Part shown: positions 26,365-35,029 of the stretch, piece after piece
Numbering within the stretch: position 1 is the stretch's first letter
How the letters are laid out: every line of letters begins with the position of its first letter
Made by a program: the position numbers and the translations under genes
DNA from: DSXH01 sp037446915
Lineage (GTDB): Bacteria; Bacteroidota; Ignavibacteria; Ignavibacteriales; Melioribacteraceae
Assembly: GCA_037446915.1 (NCBI GenBank)
Contig: JBBIHP010000010.1
Location: 1 to 45,121 of the forward strand
Direction of reading: 5' to 3'
DNA: 45,121 bases
Notes under the pieces: generated by a model
Told to the model about the DNA's origin: nothing
Databases searched by the model: none
The model's input: the letters and a program-made list of their open reading frames with translations, nothing else

Positions 26365-29300
26365 TTATTTAACAAGTAATCTTTTCAATATATCGATAAT
26401 TTTTTCACGCAGAAGTGGTTTAGGTATAAAATCCGAGAACCCGGCAGCCATAAAATTTTCTCTTGCACCCGGTTGAGTATATGCGGTAGATGCAATTATA
26501 GGTATATCTTTATGTCCGGGCATTTTTTGAATAATCCTTAAGGCATCCAATCCGTTATATTCACCCTGAAGGTTAATATCCATTATTATTACATCGAACC
26601 GTTTAGTTTTTAGCAGTGGCAAAGCAGCTTCAAAACTTGGTGCAAATTCTATACTCTTTACATCCCGCATCTGGTTCTTGAATAATATTTGCGAATCGAC
26701 CTGATCTTCAAAATACAATATAGTAAGTTGGGATAAGTCGAGCTCCTGAAACTTAGGTGTTATATGCGGCTTATCAGGTTCCTGGGATAATTGTTTAACC
26801 TGTGGCTTCAATTCCTGAACCGGTGGTTTTACACTTTCAAGTTCGTATGCAGTCTTTTCACTAATTGTAAATTTGACCGGGAATGTTAAACCGAATTCAG
26901 CAGCTTCATCGTCTTTCATAACAACATGTTTCTTTGCAGAAAGTAGATCGATAAGTCTATTCGTTAGCCTTAATGAAAACCTGGAAAAACCATAATTTCT
27001 TCTAATTACTGATTCTTCATCGGAGAAGACTTCGTTAAAACCTTTTAGTAATGAGGGACTTATTACCTTTTTAGTATCTTTAATCGATACGACAATTGTA
27101 TTTTCATTTATATTAGAAGCAGATAAGTAAACAACATTTTCCTTTGTAATCTGAACGGCAATTTTAACAAACAAACTAACAAGTGATATAAATTTTTGTT
27201 TGTCGCTTTCAAGTGTAAGTGATGAAGATATTTTACCGTATTCCAGTTCAACTTTTTTGGATTCGCATAATTTTGACGTATTGTCTTTCAACGAATTCAG
27301 AATATCTACAAATTTTATTGCTTCCGGCTTAAATTTAACTACCTTTTGCTGAAGAGCAGAAAATTCAACAGCGCTATCCATAATTTGTAGAAGCAACTTC
27401 TGATTTTCTTTTATTATGTCAACTGCTTCTTTCTGTTCATCGGTTGGTGTTTCAATACTTTCCCAGAGTTCCTGTGCAAATCCGAGAATAACATTTATCG
27501 GTGTCAATAATTCATGGAACATGTGTGAAAGAAATGGAGCATCAATCTTTTCTGCATTTTCATCTTCTAATTTTTTTACTTCGCCATTTTCCGTTTTTTC
27601 TTCAACAGGTTTAAGTATTATCGAGAAACTTTCTATATCGCCGTTATAATCTTTTATTGGTGTTGCAATTACAATTGATTTTAATAGAGAGCCAGAAGGT
27701 TTTTTAAATTCCAGTTCAAGTGAAGTCGTTTTTAACAAACCACTATGGAAAATATTTTTATTAACCTTTGCCCTATCATCATCCGATACAAGTGAAATAA
27801 AGGGACGTGATTCAAGATCCTTCTTTGAGTATCCAATTTTTCTGGAGACCTGTTCATTAGAAGCTATAATAAAACCGTCTTTATCAGTAATTAATATTAA
27901 ATCGCTTGTATGGTCATAAACAGATTGCAATAGCTGGTTCTTTTTTTTCTGCTCAATATTTTCGCTAACATTTTTAATTATGTTCAGATGAGCTTTTTTG
28001 CTCTTAAATTCAACTGTTGTTCTGGTTAACTCAACCAGAATTGAAGAACCATCACTTTTTTTATGACGCCACGGACCAGGGCTGAGTGTTTTGCTGTCCG
28101 ATGACTGAATTAATGTCTGAATATCTTCCGGTGCATATAGATCGGTAAGATCCATATTCAAGAAATCGTTTCTCTTGTAACCATATAATTTCAATGCCGC
28201 TTCATTAACTTCAAGAAATTTGAGATTCTCAAGATCATAGATAAACATGGCATCAGGAATATTGTTGAGGAGGGAATCATATAATTGAGCTTTACTTTCT
28301 TTTAATATTTGTAATTCGTTTTTAGGTTTGAAAATGAATATTGCACCGGTTGTGGACTCATTCTCATCAATTATTTTTTCAACACTAACTTCCACATTTA
28401 GATTCCCTTTTTCTTCAAATGTGTAAGTAAAATCGAGATTCTCTTTTAAAGAATGATCTTGTAAATACTCATCAATCTTTCTTATAAACCCTTTTTCAAG
28501 GTATCTGCTTAATTCAGATTTTAAAATGTCATTTCTCTCGGGTATAAGTAAAAGTTTTAGTAATTCATTACTGTAAGAAGAAATTTTTAATTCATGATCG
28601 ACAAACAAAATTGGAATAGGGAGAGTTTTGAAAATATTTTTCGATTCAACCGAAGTAGTTTCTAATTGCCCAGTTTTTTCTATCTCCTGTGAAAAACCGA
28701 TTATTACAACAGTTTTGTTATCAAGGTCGCAAATTGGGAATTGAATTATTTGAATCCCTTTTTTGAGATCAGGTGTAATTGGGGTGTAAGAACTATCTAT
28801 AACAACCGAGTTTGATGAATCTATTATATATTGATTAATAGTTTTGTACAGAGAAAGTAGGTACTTTGGTAAATAATCCTGTTCGTTTTTACCTTCAAGC
28901 TGTGCAGAAGTAAAACCGAGAGTCTTTGAATAAAAATCATTTACTAAAATAAATTTGCCAGCCGGATCTTTAATCCAGAAAAAATCATCCAGCTCGTTAA
29001 TATCTTTCTGAAGTTTTGCTTTCTCAATAAAAGTAAAAGGATAGGTAAGTTTAATCTTATTTATAACCGACAATAATCTTTTATCACCGGTAAGTTTTTC
29101 TATTTCATTGGTTGCAATAATAAACTTCTTTGTCTCCCCTTCACTTTTCAATTCTGATGTAGTAGAAAAACATACAATAAAGTAGATGTTATTTTCACTT
29201 TTAAGAGGTGAAAATGTTATTTCATAATTTTTAAATTCACTTCCAGATTTAATTGAAATAACATCTTTTACCGCAATTTCATATTTCCTTGTATCAATAA

Positions 29301-29490
29301 AATTTCTTTGAAGTGCAAGAAGGTTCTGTTCATCAAAGAGGTCGAAGAAATTAAGTTGAGGTGCAGCCGATGTAATTATTTTTTTTACTTCTGCATTAAG
29401 CGCAATAATTCTACCTGATTTATCGATTATCAGGCAAGGAAGATCCAGCGACTTAGTTACTCCGGTCTTTATATTTCGCAAATCATCCAT
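26365..29490 (-). CDS. Multi-PAS hybrid sensor with degraded kinase domain and receiver
   Basis: 1041-aa cytoplasmic protein, without membrane segments. It has up to five PAS-like domains (about 12-110, 160-270, 285-385, 400-510, 520-630), a dimerisation helix with His659 (MFHELLTPIN), a GHKL-like region (about 755-875) and a C-terminal receiver with Asp971 (IIMDINLQ) and Lys1024 (FIPKPL). The GHKL region lacks the N-box asparagine (only KQKFISLVSLFVKIAV there) and the DxGxGI G1 box is DTKKVISPS, so ATP binding is doubtful. It may be a pseudokinase that relays or binds phosphate at His/Asp, partnered with an active kinase elsewhere. It starts 16 bases after the FN3 lipoprotein gene, so it belongs to this block. 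Confidence 0.85.
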   Translation of the reverse strand: MDDLRNIKTGVTKSLDLPCLIIDKSGRIIALNAEVKKIITSAAPQLNFFDLFDEQNLLALQRNFIDTRKYEIAVKDVISIKSGSEFKNYEITFSPLKSENNIYFIVCFSTTSELKSEGETKKFIIATNEIEKLTGDKRLLSVINKIKLTYPFTFIEKAKLQKDINELDDFFWIKDPAGKFILVNDFYSKTLGFTSAQLEGKNEQDYLPKYLLSLYKTINQYIIDSSNSVVIDSSYTPITPDLKKGIQIIQFPICDLDNKTVVIIGFSQEIEKTGQLETTSVESKNIFKTLPIPILFVDHELKISSYSNELLKLLLIPERNDILKSELSRYLEKGFIRKIDEYLQDHSLKENLDFTYTFEEKGNLNVEVSVEKIIDENESTTGAIFIFKPKNELQILKESKAQLYDSLLNNIPDAMFIYDLENLKFLEVNEAALKLYGYKRNDFLNMDLTDLYAPEDIQTLIQSSDSKTLSPGPWRHKKSDGSSILVELTRTTVEFKSKKAHLNIIKNVSENIEQKKKNQLLQSVYDHTSDLILITDKDGFIIASNEQVSRKIGYSKKDLESRPFISLVSDDDRAKVNKNIFHSGLLKTTSLELEFKKPSGSLLKSIVIATPIKDYNGDIESFSIILKPVEEKTENGEVKKLEDENAEKIDAPFLSHMFHELLTPINVILGFAQELWESIETPTDEQKEAVDIIKENQKLLLQIMDSAVEFSALQQKVVKFKPEAIKFVDILNSLKDNTSKLCESKKVELEYGKISSSLTLESDKQKFISLVSLFVKIAVQITKENVVYLSASNINENTIVVSIKDTKKVISPSLLKGFNEVFSDEESVIRRNYGFSRFSLRLTNRLIDLLSAKKHVVMKDDEAAEFGLTFPVKFTISEKTAYELESVKPPVQELKPQVKQLSQEPDKPHITPKFQELDLSQLTILYFEDQVDSQILFKNQMRDVKSIEFAPSFEAALPLLKTKRFDVIIMDINLQGEYNGLDALRIIQKMPGHKDIPIIASTAYTQPGARENFMAAGFSDFIPKPLLREKIIDILKRLLVK

Positions 29491-29505
29491 GGAAAATATT
29501 ATTCC

Positions 29506-30732
29506 TTATTGTACCAGGATTTGAACAGTATTAGAGTAATGTGTATATGTTCTTGTCCCCAGGGATTGTCTAACCCGGTATTGATAAGTTATTCCTTTCT
29601 GAACAGTTACATCCGTTGCAGTCTTTGTATCGGCTGGAAGTTTGATAAGCTCTTGAAATTGTCCATTACCAACTTTTCTTTCTACGATTACCTCTTTTTC
29701 AACAGTTGTATTATCATCCCATTTAAGGTTTACTACGTTGATACCTAATGAAGCAGTTAAGTTTGATGGACCGGCAACATCGGTATAATAAGTCGATATA
29801 GAAACTTCATTTGAATAACCGCTTATTGATGTATTTGTAAAATAAGCTACTCTGTATTTGTAACCTGTGCTCGGCGAAACAGAATTATCCTGATACTCTT
29901 CTGTATTTGGTGGAACAATTGCTATTCTCTTAAATTCCGTTGTGAACGGATCTGTTCTTTCAATAATAAAACCGGATTCATTTACAGCAAAGTCAACCCA
30001 TTTCAAATTAACAAGCGAGGACCCAATTGCTTCAGCAGATAAATTCCATGGACCACCCGCAATATTTGATGTACTAACTTCATTGCTGAATTCCGAATAA
30101 CCAGAATTATTATAAGCTCTCAACCTGTAGTAATAAACTACAAAAGCAGAAAGACCGCCATCGGTAGTACTTATTGTATTAGCAGGAAGTGTTTTAATTC
30201 TTCTATAAGTTCCACCACCTTCATCTTTACGCCATAGTTCGAAACCCGTTTCATTGGAAGAGCCATCATCCCATAATAAACTAACTGTAAAATCATTTAA
30301 TTTTGCAAGGAAGAGATTTTGTGGAGAATTTGGAACTTTATCTTTTACGTAAATATTTTCCTGAACTTTACTCTCTTTTGACCTTCCATTTTTATTATAG
30401 ACCTTAACAGAATATTTAATTCTTGATCCTAAATATGTTGAATCGATAGTAAGGGATATTTGAGGACTTGTGCCAGATGTATTCTGCTCGAATCTCTGAA
30501 CAAATTTTCCGTTTAGATAAATTTCGTAAAAAGATAATCCTTGTCCACCGGCTCCATCAGATGCCTGAAATGAAATATCATTCTTGCCAACTTTTACCGT
30601 ATCGTTTGTAAGAGGTTTAAAAATCTCAATAGTCGGAGTGGTTGATTGCTGAACATCCGTCAGGGATTCAACACAACTTGCGAGAGAAATAGCAAGTAGT
30701 ATCAATAAAGATTTACCGACTAACTTTTTCAT
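29506..30732 (-). CDS. Lipoprotein with Ig-like and three FN3 domains
   Basis: 408 residues from ATG 30732, giving a type II signal peptide with lipobox LASC (Cys20). An upstream in-frame ATG at 30768 would add 12 residues before the n-region and is less likely. After the anchor come an Ig-like domain (about 30-118) and three fibronectin type III domains (about 119-213, 214-309, 311-407), each with LxWxD and YYRLRAYN-type strands. It is probably an outer-membrane or periplasmic binding lipoprotein. No catalytic motif. It lies between the deacetylase-like protein and the sensor, pointing to a surface role in the same system; ligand unknown. Confidence 0.85.
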   Translation of the reverse strand: MKKLVGKSLLILLAISLASCVESLTDVQQSTTPTIEIFKPLTNDTVKVGKNDISFQASDGAGGQGLSFYEIYLNGKFVQRFEQNTSGTSPQISLTIDSTYLGSRIKYSVKVYNKNGRSKESKVQENIYVKDKVPNSPQNLFLAKLNDFTVSLLWDDGSSNETGFELWRKDEGGGTYRRIKTLPANTISTTDGGLSAFVVYYYRLRAYNNSGYSEFSNEVSTSNIAGGPWNLSAEAIGSSLVNLKWVDFAVNESGFIIERTDPFTTEFKRIAIVPPNTEEYQDNSVSPSTGYKYRVAYFTNTSISGYSNEVSISTYYTDVAGPSNLTASLGINVVNLKWDDNTTVEKEVIVERKVGNGQFQELIKLPADTKTATDVTVQKGITYQYRVRQSLGTRTYTHYSNTVQILVQ

Positions 30733-30926
30733 ATCAATTTTAGTTTGGTTTAAATAAAATTTATTCATTTTCTATTAATAATTTAAGAAATACTTTCGAG
30801 TAATAATAATCGAATAAAAAAGAAATATTAATTAATCTTATTTGCAAATTGGAAATTATCGGCTGGTAAATATCATTAGTAGTGCTTGCCATCAAGATAA
30901 TTTAGTTAAGGATGCAATTTTATTTA

Positions 30927-32828
30927 TTAAAAATCTATGTTATCAAAATCAACCAATAATGAACGTGTTTCATGAGGATTCATCTTATCAATATAGAAAT
31001 ATATTGTCTGACCCTCATTCTTTAATTCGTACCGTGGAATTTTAGTATTAATAATATCTGATGATACATTTACATTTCTAACTTTTTTATTAAGGTTTAC
31101 CTGCACAACAAGCTCCTGGGTAACATTATCACTTGGATTAGTAAATTCAATAGCAACTCTACGCTTGCTTCTTGTGTCGTAACGAACTTCAACACCCTGT
31201 CTTCTGTTCCACCAATCTTTAAGCTGGTTAAGACTTGTAATCCACATATTTTTACTTTTGGCGTAACGCAATACGTCTCTAATTACGGATGCATATTGTG
31301 GTTGAAGCTGGTATTCAGAATGGACTTTAAATACGTATAATCCTCCTTCAAAAAGAATTCTGTCAATATCCTCTTCATAAGTATAGAGTTGAAAATCTGG
31401 ATTCGTTAATCCGTAGTTTTTAACAATTTCAATATCATCACGAGCGGTCTTGGTTATAATCATTATCGATTTATTATTTCTGATTCTTATTTCAGGAACG
31501 GAGCGATCGGTTAAAGAATCAGTTAGAAGAAAATCAATATTCTTAGCTGCCATTGCTTGAAGTGTATTATCATCATAGTAACCATTCAACGGCATAATTG
31601 CTCTTACTTCTCTACCTGCGATTTTACTTAATGTATCTTTAGCAAAACCAACATTAGAAAACTGAGTCTCTTTTTCAAATAATTTATTTATTGTATCCTC
31701 AGGAGATTCAATAAATCCGATATCGATTATTGCTCCAACATCACCTTTGCCAGCCAAAGATTTAACCATTCCGGGATTTTTAATTCCAACTTCAGTATCA
31801 AGAAAAAATGTTGCCGGGAATTGATTGGGACTAATCAGATTATTTACATTATAAACATTACCAATATTTTCTCTAAGGGTTGGAATAAACAGGAATGCAC
31901 CTTCATAAGGCGCCGGCCAATCTTTTATAAAGGCAGTCGGTTGATAAGTTAGCCAGTTTAAAGAGTTATTGAATAGTTTTTCGAAAAAGATATAGTCTTT
32001 TTGAACACCGAGAATGGAATTTAATTCGAATCCATACCATACAAAACGACCTTTACCGTAATTTCCATAAGCAATGCCGGCACTTTTAGAAATTTCCTCA
32101 CGAACTAATCCCGCTTCTTTTCTAAAGTCGTACCAAAAACTAACTTGTGTTGTTCTAGGTTCAAGTACTTCAGCATAAATTGGTCTATCCCAGGTAGCAA
32201 TTTTAAGTGCATATCCGGTTGGAATTCCAGCGGTTATCGGTAAATTACCTCTTAATGTATGGATTTTATAAAATTCTTCTGGTTTAATTTCTCTGTTAAA
32301 TTTCATTCCAAATACTTCAGTAAAAAATTCCCAGCCGCGCCATTTACCTTCATCAGAAAATGTTGCCGGACCTCCTGATACAAATAAACTTCCTCCATTC
32401 TCAAGATATTTTTTTAACTGAACTATCTGTCTATCGCTTAAGGATTTTGATCCCGGAAGAATAACAACTTTATAACCTAAGTGTTGGCCTAATTCGATGG
32501 ATTGATCAGTAATAATATCAAAATCCATTCTGGCACCTTTAACAAACTTCTTCCAGGTATCAACATTATCTTTTAACCATGTACTTCCCGATGGAAGCAT
32601 ATTTTCCGTATAACGGGAATAGAGTATTGCAGCTCTGCCCGATTTTTCTTCACTGGAAAGTAATTGTAGATTTTGTTTGGTTGGTAAAATTTCTTTTATC
32701 TCATAACTTCCGTAAATATTACGGACTATGAGCAGGAATACAAGAATACCGGTAATTAAAAGTACCAGGCCACTTAGAAAAATTATTAAATAATTTACTC
32801 TAAGGCCTTTAAAATCTTTTACCGCCAC
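30927..32828 (-). CDS. Membrane-anchored GATase-like / NodB-like fusion protein
   Basis: 633-aa protein. N-terminal transmembrane helix (about 12-36), then a periplasmic region. Residues about 60-295 look like a class I GATase/ThuA-like fold (VVILPGSKSLSDRQ, LENGGSLFVSGGPATFSDEG). Residues about 300-545 resemble a NodB polysaccharide deacetylase barrel (FLFIPT, FPATFFLDTE, FKVHSEYQ, LKDWW). The metal-binding Asp and His pair of NodB motifs 1 and 2 are not seen (GAIIDIGF where HxxxH is expected), so it may bind rather than deacetylate. A beta-rich tail ends the protein. Start is GTG overlapping the preceding gene by 10 bases. Together with the GT2 gene this suggests handling of an exported polysaccharide. 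Confidence 0.65.
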   Translation of the reverse strand: MAVKDFKGLRVNYLIIFLSGLVLLITGILVFLLIVRNIYGSYEIKEILPTKQNLQLLSSEEKSGRAAILYSRYTENMLPSGSTWLKDNVDTWKKFVKGARMDFDIITDQSIELGQHLGYKVVILPGSKSLSDRQIVQLKKYLENGGSLFVSGGPATFSDEGKWRGWEFFTEVFGMKFNREIKPEEFYKIHTLRGNLPITAGIPTGYALKIATWDRPIYAEVLEPRTTQVSFWYDFRKEAGLVREEISKSAGIAYGNYGKGRFVWYGFELNSILGVQKDYIFFEKLFNNSLNWLTYQPTAFIKDWPAPYEGAFLFIPTLRENIGNVYNVNNLISPNQFPATFFLDTEVGIKNPGMVKSLAGKGDVGAIIDIGFIESPEDTINKLFEKETQFSNVGFAKDTLSKIAGREVRAIMPLNGYYDDNTLQAMAAKNIDFLLTDSLTDRSVPEIRIRNNKSIMIITKTARDDIEIVKNYGLTNPDFQLYTYEEDIDRILFEGGLYVFKVHSEYQLQPQYASVIRDVLRYAKSKNMWITSLNQLKDWWNRRQGVEVRYDTRSKRRVAIEFTNPSDNVTQELVVQVNLNKKVRNVNVSSDIINTKIPRYELKNEGQTIYFYIDKMNPHETRSLLVDFDNIDF

Positions 32829-33319
32829 CTGAGATTATCCTCTTGTTTTTTCTCTCTTCCACTCGGTTCAACATAACCTTCGTTTGTATAACGCATAAAT
32901 TTCTTCTTTGCGGCAGATTTCTCCGATTCTGTTTTTCTAACATTTTCCCCGGTAGGTTTTTGATACCGGCTTCCCTCGGAATAAGCTGGAGCATTACCAA
33001 CATAAGTTGGACGAAGTTCTGGACCCCTGGCCGACTCTTCCCTTCCTCCATAAGTTGGTTGGCGTTGATATTCATATCCCGGTTCTTGTTGCGGTGCAAC
33101 TACTTCAAAAGTTCTACGCTCAGGAGTTTGAGTACGTTGCTCAGATACTAAAGGTGCAGGAGCAATTAACTCTGCCGGAATTGCAGAAGGTTGAGGTGCT
33201 TGAGCTAATACACCCTTTCTTTCTCTAACTTTGTAAAGGATGTAAGCACCAACGGCAAGAATGAATGTTGAGATTGTAGCAACAAGTATTATCAATGAAA
33301 GTATAGGAATTAATTCCAT
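32819..33319 (-). CDS. Small single-pass membrane protein, Pro/Gln-rich
   Basis: 166-aa protein not recognised. An N-terminal transmembrane helix (IPILSLIILVATISTFILAV, residues 4-23) is followed by a positive stretch (YKVRERKG) and a low-complexity region rich in Pro, Gln, Arg and Tyr, ending in a basic tail KKKFMRYTNEGYVEPSG. The topology suggests N-out with a cytoplasmic tail. ATG at 33319 has a strong GAGGTAAAT ribosome-binding site, and it lies 22 bases after the GT2 gene and overlaps the next by 10. Its position suggests an accessory subunit of the synthase, perhaps like small Bcs/Pga partner proteins; this is inference. Confidence 0.7.
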   Translation of the reverse strand: MELIPILSLIILVATISTFILAVGAYILYKVRERKGVLAQAPQPSAIPAELIAPAPLVSEQRTQTPERRTFEVVAPQQEPGYEYQRQPTYGGREESARGPELRPTYVGNAPAYSEGSRYQKPTGENVRKTESEKSAAKKKFMRYTNEGYVEPSGREKKQEDNLRWR

Positions 33320-33340
33320 ATTTACCTCTATATAAAATTT

Positions 33341-34777
33341 TTATTTTAAACCCACTGTTCCCGGAATTGGTTTTGCATTTGCCGGTGAAGCACCAGTTCC
33401 GGTTCGTTCTAATTTTCCCCAGGTCATTCGAACACCCAGGAATTCTTCAATTGTTGCCATTGCTTTAGTTACATCAATCAATAAGATGAACACCAAGCGG
33501 TAAACAATTGCATAAGGGACCAATCTAAATTCTTCTTTCTCAGCAGCAATACAATATACAGCCGACATTAAATCCAGCACAGCTATTCCCACCCACCAGA
33601 GAAAGAGTGTAATATGAATTCCGTATAATAGAGCAACCAGAATAAAATAGAGATTAACAAAAATGTTCATTGCCGGCCAGATTAAAGCTTCATAAAACAT
33701 AGACCACATTATAAAACTATTATTAAAATTAACTGTAGGATTATATAAATATCTTTTATGTTTTCTAATGGCTTGTAAAATTCCTCTTGTCCAACGGTAT
33801 CTTTGTTTTAACAACTGATAAACTGAAGCCGGTGCCTCGGTATATGCAATAGCATTCGGTTCATAAATAATTTTCCATCCTTTAGATAGAATTTTCAAAG
33901 TAACATCTGCATCCTCGGCAAAAGTATCGCTAGAATAAAATCCGGCATCTCTTAAAGTAACTTTTCTAAAAACTCCAATCGGACCGGGAATAATATTAAC
34001 CATCTGTAAGAAACCCTGTGCACTCCTTGCTAAGTTCAATCCTTCTAAATATTCCAGTGCTTGTAAATCGGTTAAAATTTTTCCTCTGTTTTGTACTTTA
34101 ACATTTCCGGCTACTGCTCCTACAGAAGGATCATCAAAATGACGCATTGCCATTTTAAGTGTATTAGGTGTTAATTGAGAATCACCGTCCATGCAGAGAA
34201 CAAACTGTGCATCAGAATATTGAATACCGGCATTCAGTGCTTTTGATTTTCCACCATTAGGTTTGTTAATTAATGATACCTTAACTAATCCTAATCTGCC
34301 TTTATGATATCCGATAAGTGATTCACCAACTGCAGCAGTATCATCTGTTGATCCATCATTGACAATTATTATTTCGTAGTTGGGATAATCAATATCAAGG
34401 AGTGATTCGATTGATGAGTATAAAATTTTCCCTTCGTTATAAACAGGAACAATTATAGAAACAAAAGGATAATATCCCGGTTTTTTCTGTAAAGTATATT
34501 TCGTTGTATAGAAATATGCCATAAACAAAATTCCGAAATAACGGATAAGTAAGATGAAAAGAAAAATAACCAGAGAAACAATTGAAGAGTAAACGAATAA
34601 ACCGCTCCATGTAAGAATGGTTAACGGCATTGTAATCAAAATTGTAATGAATAGTAGAATTGACAATAATCCAGTAATAAGAATTGTCCGCTTTTTTTCG
34701 CGTGCGAGGTTTCTGGATGGTGGCTGAACTTCCCTATTATCCAGTGCAATTTGATATTTATTAGGTTTTGTTGCCAT
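33341..34777 (-). CDS. GT2 processive polysaccharide synthase (PgaC/BcsA-like)
   Basis: 478-aa inner-membrane glycosyltransferase. Two N-terminal helices (about 32-56, 62-90), a GT-A domain and four C-terminal helices (about 355-440) form the usual synthase layout. Motifs: NDGSTDD (Asp141), DGDS (Asp197, Asp199), the acceptor Glu-Asp in TFAEDADVT (288-289) and QRYRW (325-329), all marks of processive beta-glycan synthases such as PgaC/IcaA, cellulose and hyaluronan synthase. No PilZ domain is seen. It likely makes and translocates a beta-linked polymer; the sugar cannot be read. Candidate promoter and a 38-aa ORF lie upstream, and a small membrane protein and NodB-like protein lie downstream. 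Confidence 0.88.
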   Translation of the reverse strand: MATKPNKYQIALDNREVQPPSRNLAREKKRTILITGLLSILLFITILITMPLTILTWSGLFVYSSIVSLVIFLFILLIRYFGILFMAYFYTTKYTLQKKPGYYPFVSIIVPVYNEGKILYSSIESLLDIDYPNYEIIIVNDGSTDDTAAVGESLIGYHKGRLGLVKVSLINKPNGGKSKALNAGIQYSDAQFVLCMDGDSQLTPNTLKMAMRHFDDPSVGAVAGNVKVQNRGKILTDLQALEYLEGLNLARSAQGFLQMVNIIPGPIGVFRKVTLRDAGFYSSDTFAEDADVTLKILSKGWKIIYEPNAIAYTEAPASVYQLLKQRYRWTRGILQAIRKHKRYLYNPTVNFNNSFIMWSMFYEALIWPAMNIFVNLYFILVALLYGIHITLFLWWVGIAVLDLMSAVYCIAAEKEEFRLVPYAIVYRLVFILLIDVTKAMATIEEFLGVRMTWGKLERTGTGASPANAKPIPGTVGLK

Positions 34778-34788
34778 TAATAATTCTT

Positions 34789-34905
34789 CTATTCAACATT
34801 ATTGTACAAATAAAGTGCCATAGCATCTTTAATTTTTCTCTTAAAAAACGAAGAATCTTTGCCTATTTCAAAGAAAAAAAGCTCATATTGAAATATCTGA
34901 CTCAT
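34789..34905 (-). CDS. Possible 38-aa small protein upstream of the GT2 gene
   Basis: Minus-strand ATG at 34905 to TAG at 34789, encoding MSQIFQYELFFFEIGKDS with a basic KRKIKDAMALYLYNN tail. Its stop lies 11 bases before the GT2 ATG and its start 14 bases after a candidate promoter's predicted start, which fits a first small gene of the GT2 transcript. No good ribosome-binding site and no relative known to me; it could be a leader peptide or chance ORF. Confidence 0.35.
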   Translation of the reverse strand: MSQIFQYELFFFEIGKDSSFFKRKIKDAMALYLYNNVE

Positions 34906-34925
34906 TACTATACAATTTTGATGAC

Positions 34926-34954
34926 AATATAATTTAATAATTAAATTATTGCAA
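34926..34954 (-). promoter_or_regulatory. Candidate promoter of the GT2 sub-operon
   Basis: Minus-strand -35 TTGCAA (34949-34954), 17-base spacer, -10 TATATT (34926-34931), in the 252-base gap between the SGNH gene and GT2. It would start transcripts about 14 bases before the 38-aa ORF, separating the synthase genes from the exporter genes. Confidence 0.45.
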
Positions 34955-35029
34955 GCAAATAAGTTAATGACAATGCTTAAGAGTTTAGTATAAAAGAATA
35001 ATTTAACTACCTTTTTTACAATAAAGAAT

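Noticed and set aside
32809..33099. 96-codon minus-strand ORF
   Set aside because: Same-strand alternate frame of the small membrane protein and start of the NodB-like protein; both of those have better starts and domain content.
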